This document shows, piece by piece, positions 5,485 to 6,308 of a DNA stretch of 6,308 nucleotides. The number at the start of each line of letters is the position of its first letter. Positions within the stretch are counted from its first letter, which is position 1. The notes below the pieces were generated by a model. It was not told the origin of the DNA, did no database searches, and was given only the letters and a program-made list of their open reading frames with translations. The stretch covers positions 1 through 6,308 of the forward strand of contig QHXD01000880.1 in the NCBI GenBank assembly GCA_003223895.1, read 5' to 3'. A program made the position numbers and the translations under genes. The stretch comes from Acidobacteriota bacterium (GTDB lineage: Bacteria; Acidobacteriota; Terriglobia; 20CM-2-55-15).

Positions 5485-6308
5485 TTAAAGGAAAAGCTTT
5501 CCGATGCTGGCGATGAGTACTTCGAAGGGTACAGCCCACAGCGCAACAGGAAGAAACGGCACAAGCGTGACCACAATCAGCTCCCGTACAGCTCCGAAGG
5601 TTACAGGAAGGTAGACTATTCGATACACGTTGGAGACGATCGAGTACAAATCCGTTGTCGCGGAGAAATCCTGACTTTCGAGTGCCGCGCCCGTGACACT
5701 CTCTCGTTCCCTCAGCCACTTGAGTTCAAACTCTTCACCAAGGGCGCGACCCAGCCGGCCGTAGTCATGTGCGCCCCTCTCTTTCAGCTTGAAGAGGTTA
5801 GGCACGAATGCCGTGAATGGCATCAAAAAGAGTGTGAGCACGAATGCCAGCAGAGCGGCAATGAGAAATCGCGAGTCGTATAGCGATCGCCCCGCCTGAA
5901 GCTGGTTGGCGATCCTGCCGGCAAAAATGGAGGCAAATGCGAAGCTGAGAGGCCAATAGCCACGGAGCGCGCCGCTAAGAAATCTCAGTCCTCCGGCGTG
6001 ATCGGGATGAGCGGGAATAAGCCGCAAGTTCAGTTTTGAAATCCGCGACAGCAATCGCCACCAAAGAAAATGGCGCCACATCCAACCCAAAACGAGAAGA
6101 ACGAGCAACGGCAAGCTTACAAAAACATGCCACTGTCCCGCAGCCGTGTACACAGGAGACCGGCTTCCAGGGCAGATATACCACTTCGGCAGGTCTTTAA
6201 CCGCCAACATGGCGGCCAACGCCGCTACCGCACCGTACGCGCAAAGCACGGCCAGGATCTCCACCCAGACCGAATTCAGAAACCGTCTCGTGGAAGCGAA
6301 CGCGACAA
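5485..6308 (-). CDS. Multi-pass membrane protein of unknown function (5' end outside window)
   Basis: The frame is open from the right edge to TAA 5485-5487. An in-frame GTG at 6264 exists, but the codons above it read sensibly (VAFASTRRFLNSVWV), so the start is probably beyond the window. Counting from GTG 6264, hydrophobic segments lie near 3-21, 45-65, 103-118, 133-156 and 228-248. Between them is a basic, conserved-looking loop LNLRLIPAHPDHAGGLRF (78-95). A soluble stretch KERGAHDYGRLGRALGEEFELKWL (161-184) follows the fourth segment. The combination RLIPAHPD...GGL and YGRLGRALGEEFELKW resembles a family of bacterial membrane proteins I know only as hypothetical. It is the first visible gene of the leftward group and may share a transcript with the receiver-like, kinase and regulator genes. 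No enzymatic motif is seen. Confidence 0.68.
   Translation of the reverse strand, partial: VAFASTRRFLNSVWVEILAVLCAYGAVAALAAMLAVKDLPKWYICPGSRSPVYTAAGQWHVFVSLPLLVLLVLGWMWRHFLWWRLLSRISKLNLRLIPAHPDHAGGLRFLSGALRGYWPLSFAFASIFAGRIANQLQAGRSLYDSRFLIAALLAFVLTLFLMPFTAFVPNLFKLKERGAHDYGRLGRALGEEFELKWLRERESVTGAALESQDFSATTDLYSIVSNVYRIVYLPVTFGAVRELIVVTLVPFLPVALWAVPFEVLIASIGKLFL

Noticed and set aside
1..6308. CRISPR array, tRNA/rRNA genes, insertion sequences or attachment sites
   Set aside because: No regularly spaced repeats, no RNA-gene signatures, no transposase or recombinase sequence and no terminal repeats were seen on either strand.

Overview
This window looks like chromosomal DNA of a moderately GC-rich, Gram-negative, non-enteric bacterium. 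An outer-membrane beta-barrel C-terminus, exported proteins and a textbook sigma-54 promoter point to a diderm. Several proteins (the kinase-like protein with a DEVPDSSW signature, the PAS type, the ADP/ATP-translocase-like carrier) recall families I associate with Acidobacteriota. That assignment is inference from memory, not from a search.

Layout. (1) Bases 1-1763, plus strand: the end of an Omp85/BamA-like barrel protein, then a 440-aa membrane-anchored protein with protein-kinase-like motifs (HWDMKEEQ and DFG), then a 97-aa protein of unknown function with a TTG start. The genes are tightly packed and probably form one operon. (2) Bases 1764-1893: a convergent gap holding a perfect 12-bp inverted repeat. 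(3) Bases 1894-2454, minus strand: an exported atypical dual-specificity phosphatase. (4) Bases 2455-2606: a divergent intergenic region with a perfect sigma-54 (-24/-12) promoter facing right. (5) Bases 2607-3913, plus strand: an ATP/ADP-translocase (TLC) family transporter split by a frameshift near 3675. (6) Bases 3903-6308, minus strand: an apparent operon read right to left. It holds a multi-pass membrane protein running off the window, a degenerate receiver-like protein, a PAS histidine-kinase remnant that has lost its catalytic core, and an intact NarL/LuxR-type response regulator whose start overlaps the kinase stop (ATGA).

The most striking property is that several neighbouring genes appear to have lost internal pieces. 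The histidine kinase lacks its H-box and N-box. The receiver-like protein lacks alpha4-beta5. The transporter has a frameshifting gap and seems short of one membrane helix. The kinase-like protein may have lost a short C-terminal segment. The response regulator and phosphatase look complete. Either this locus is decaying by small deletions, or the assembly has dropped short stretches; the sequence alone cannot decide. I found no CRISPR array, tRNA, rRNA, insertion sequence or obvious novel defence system.
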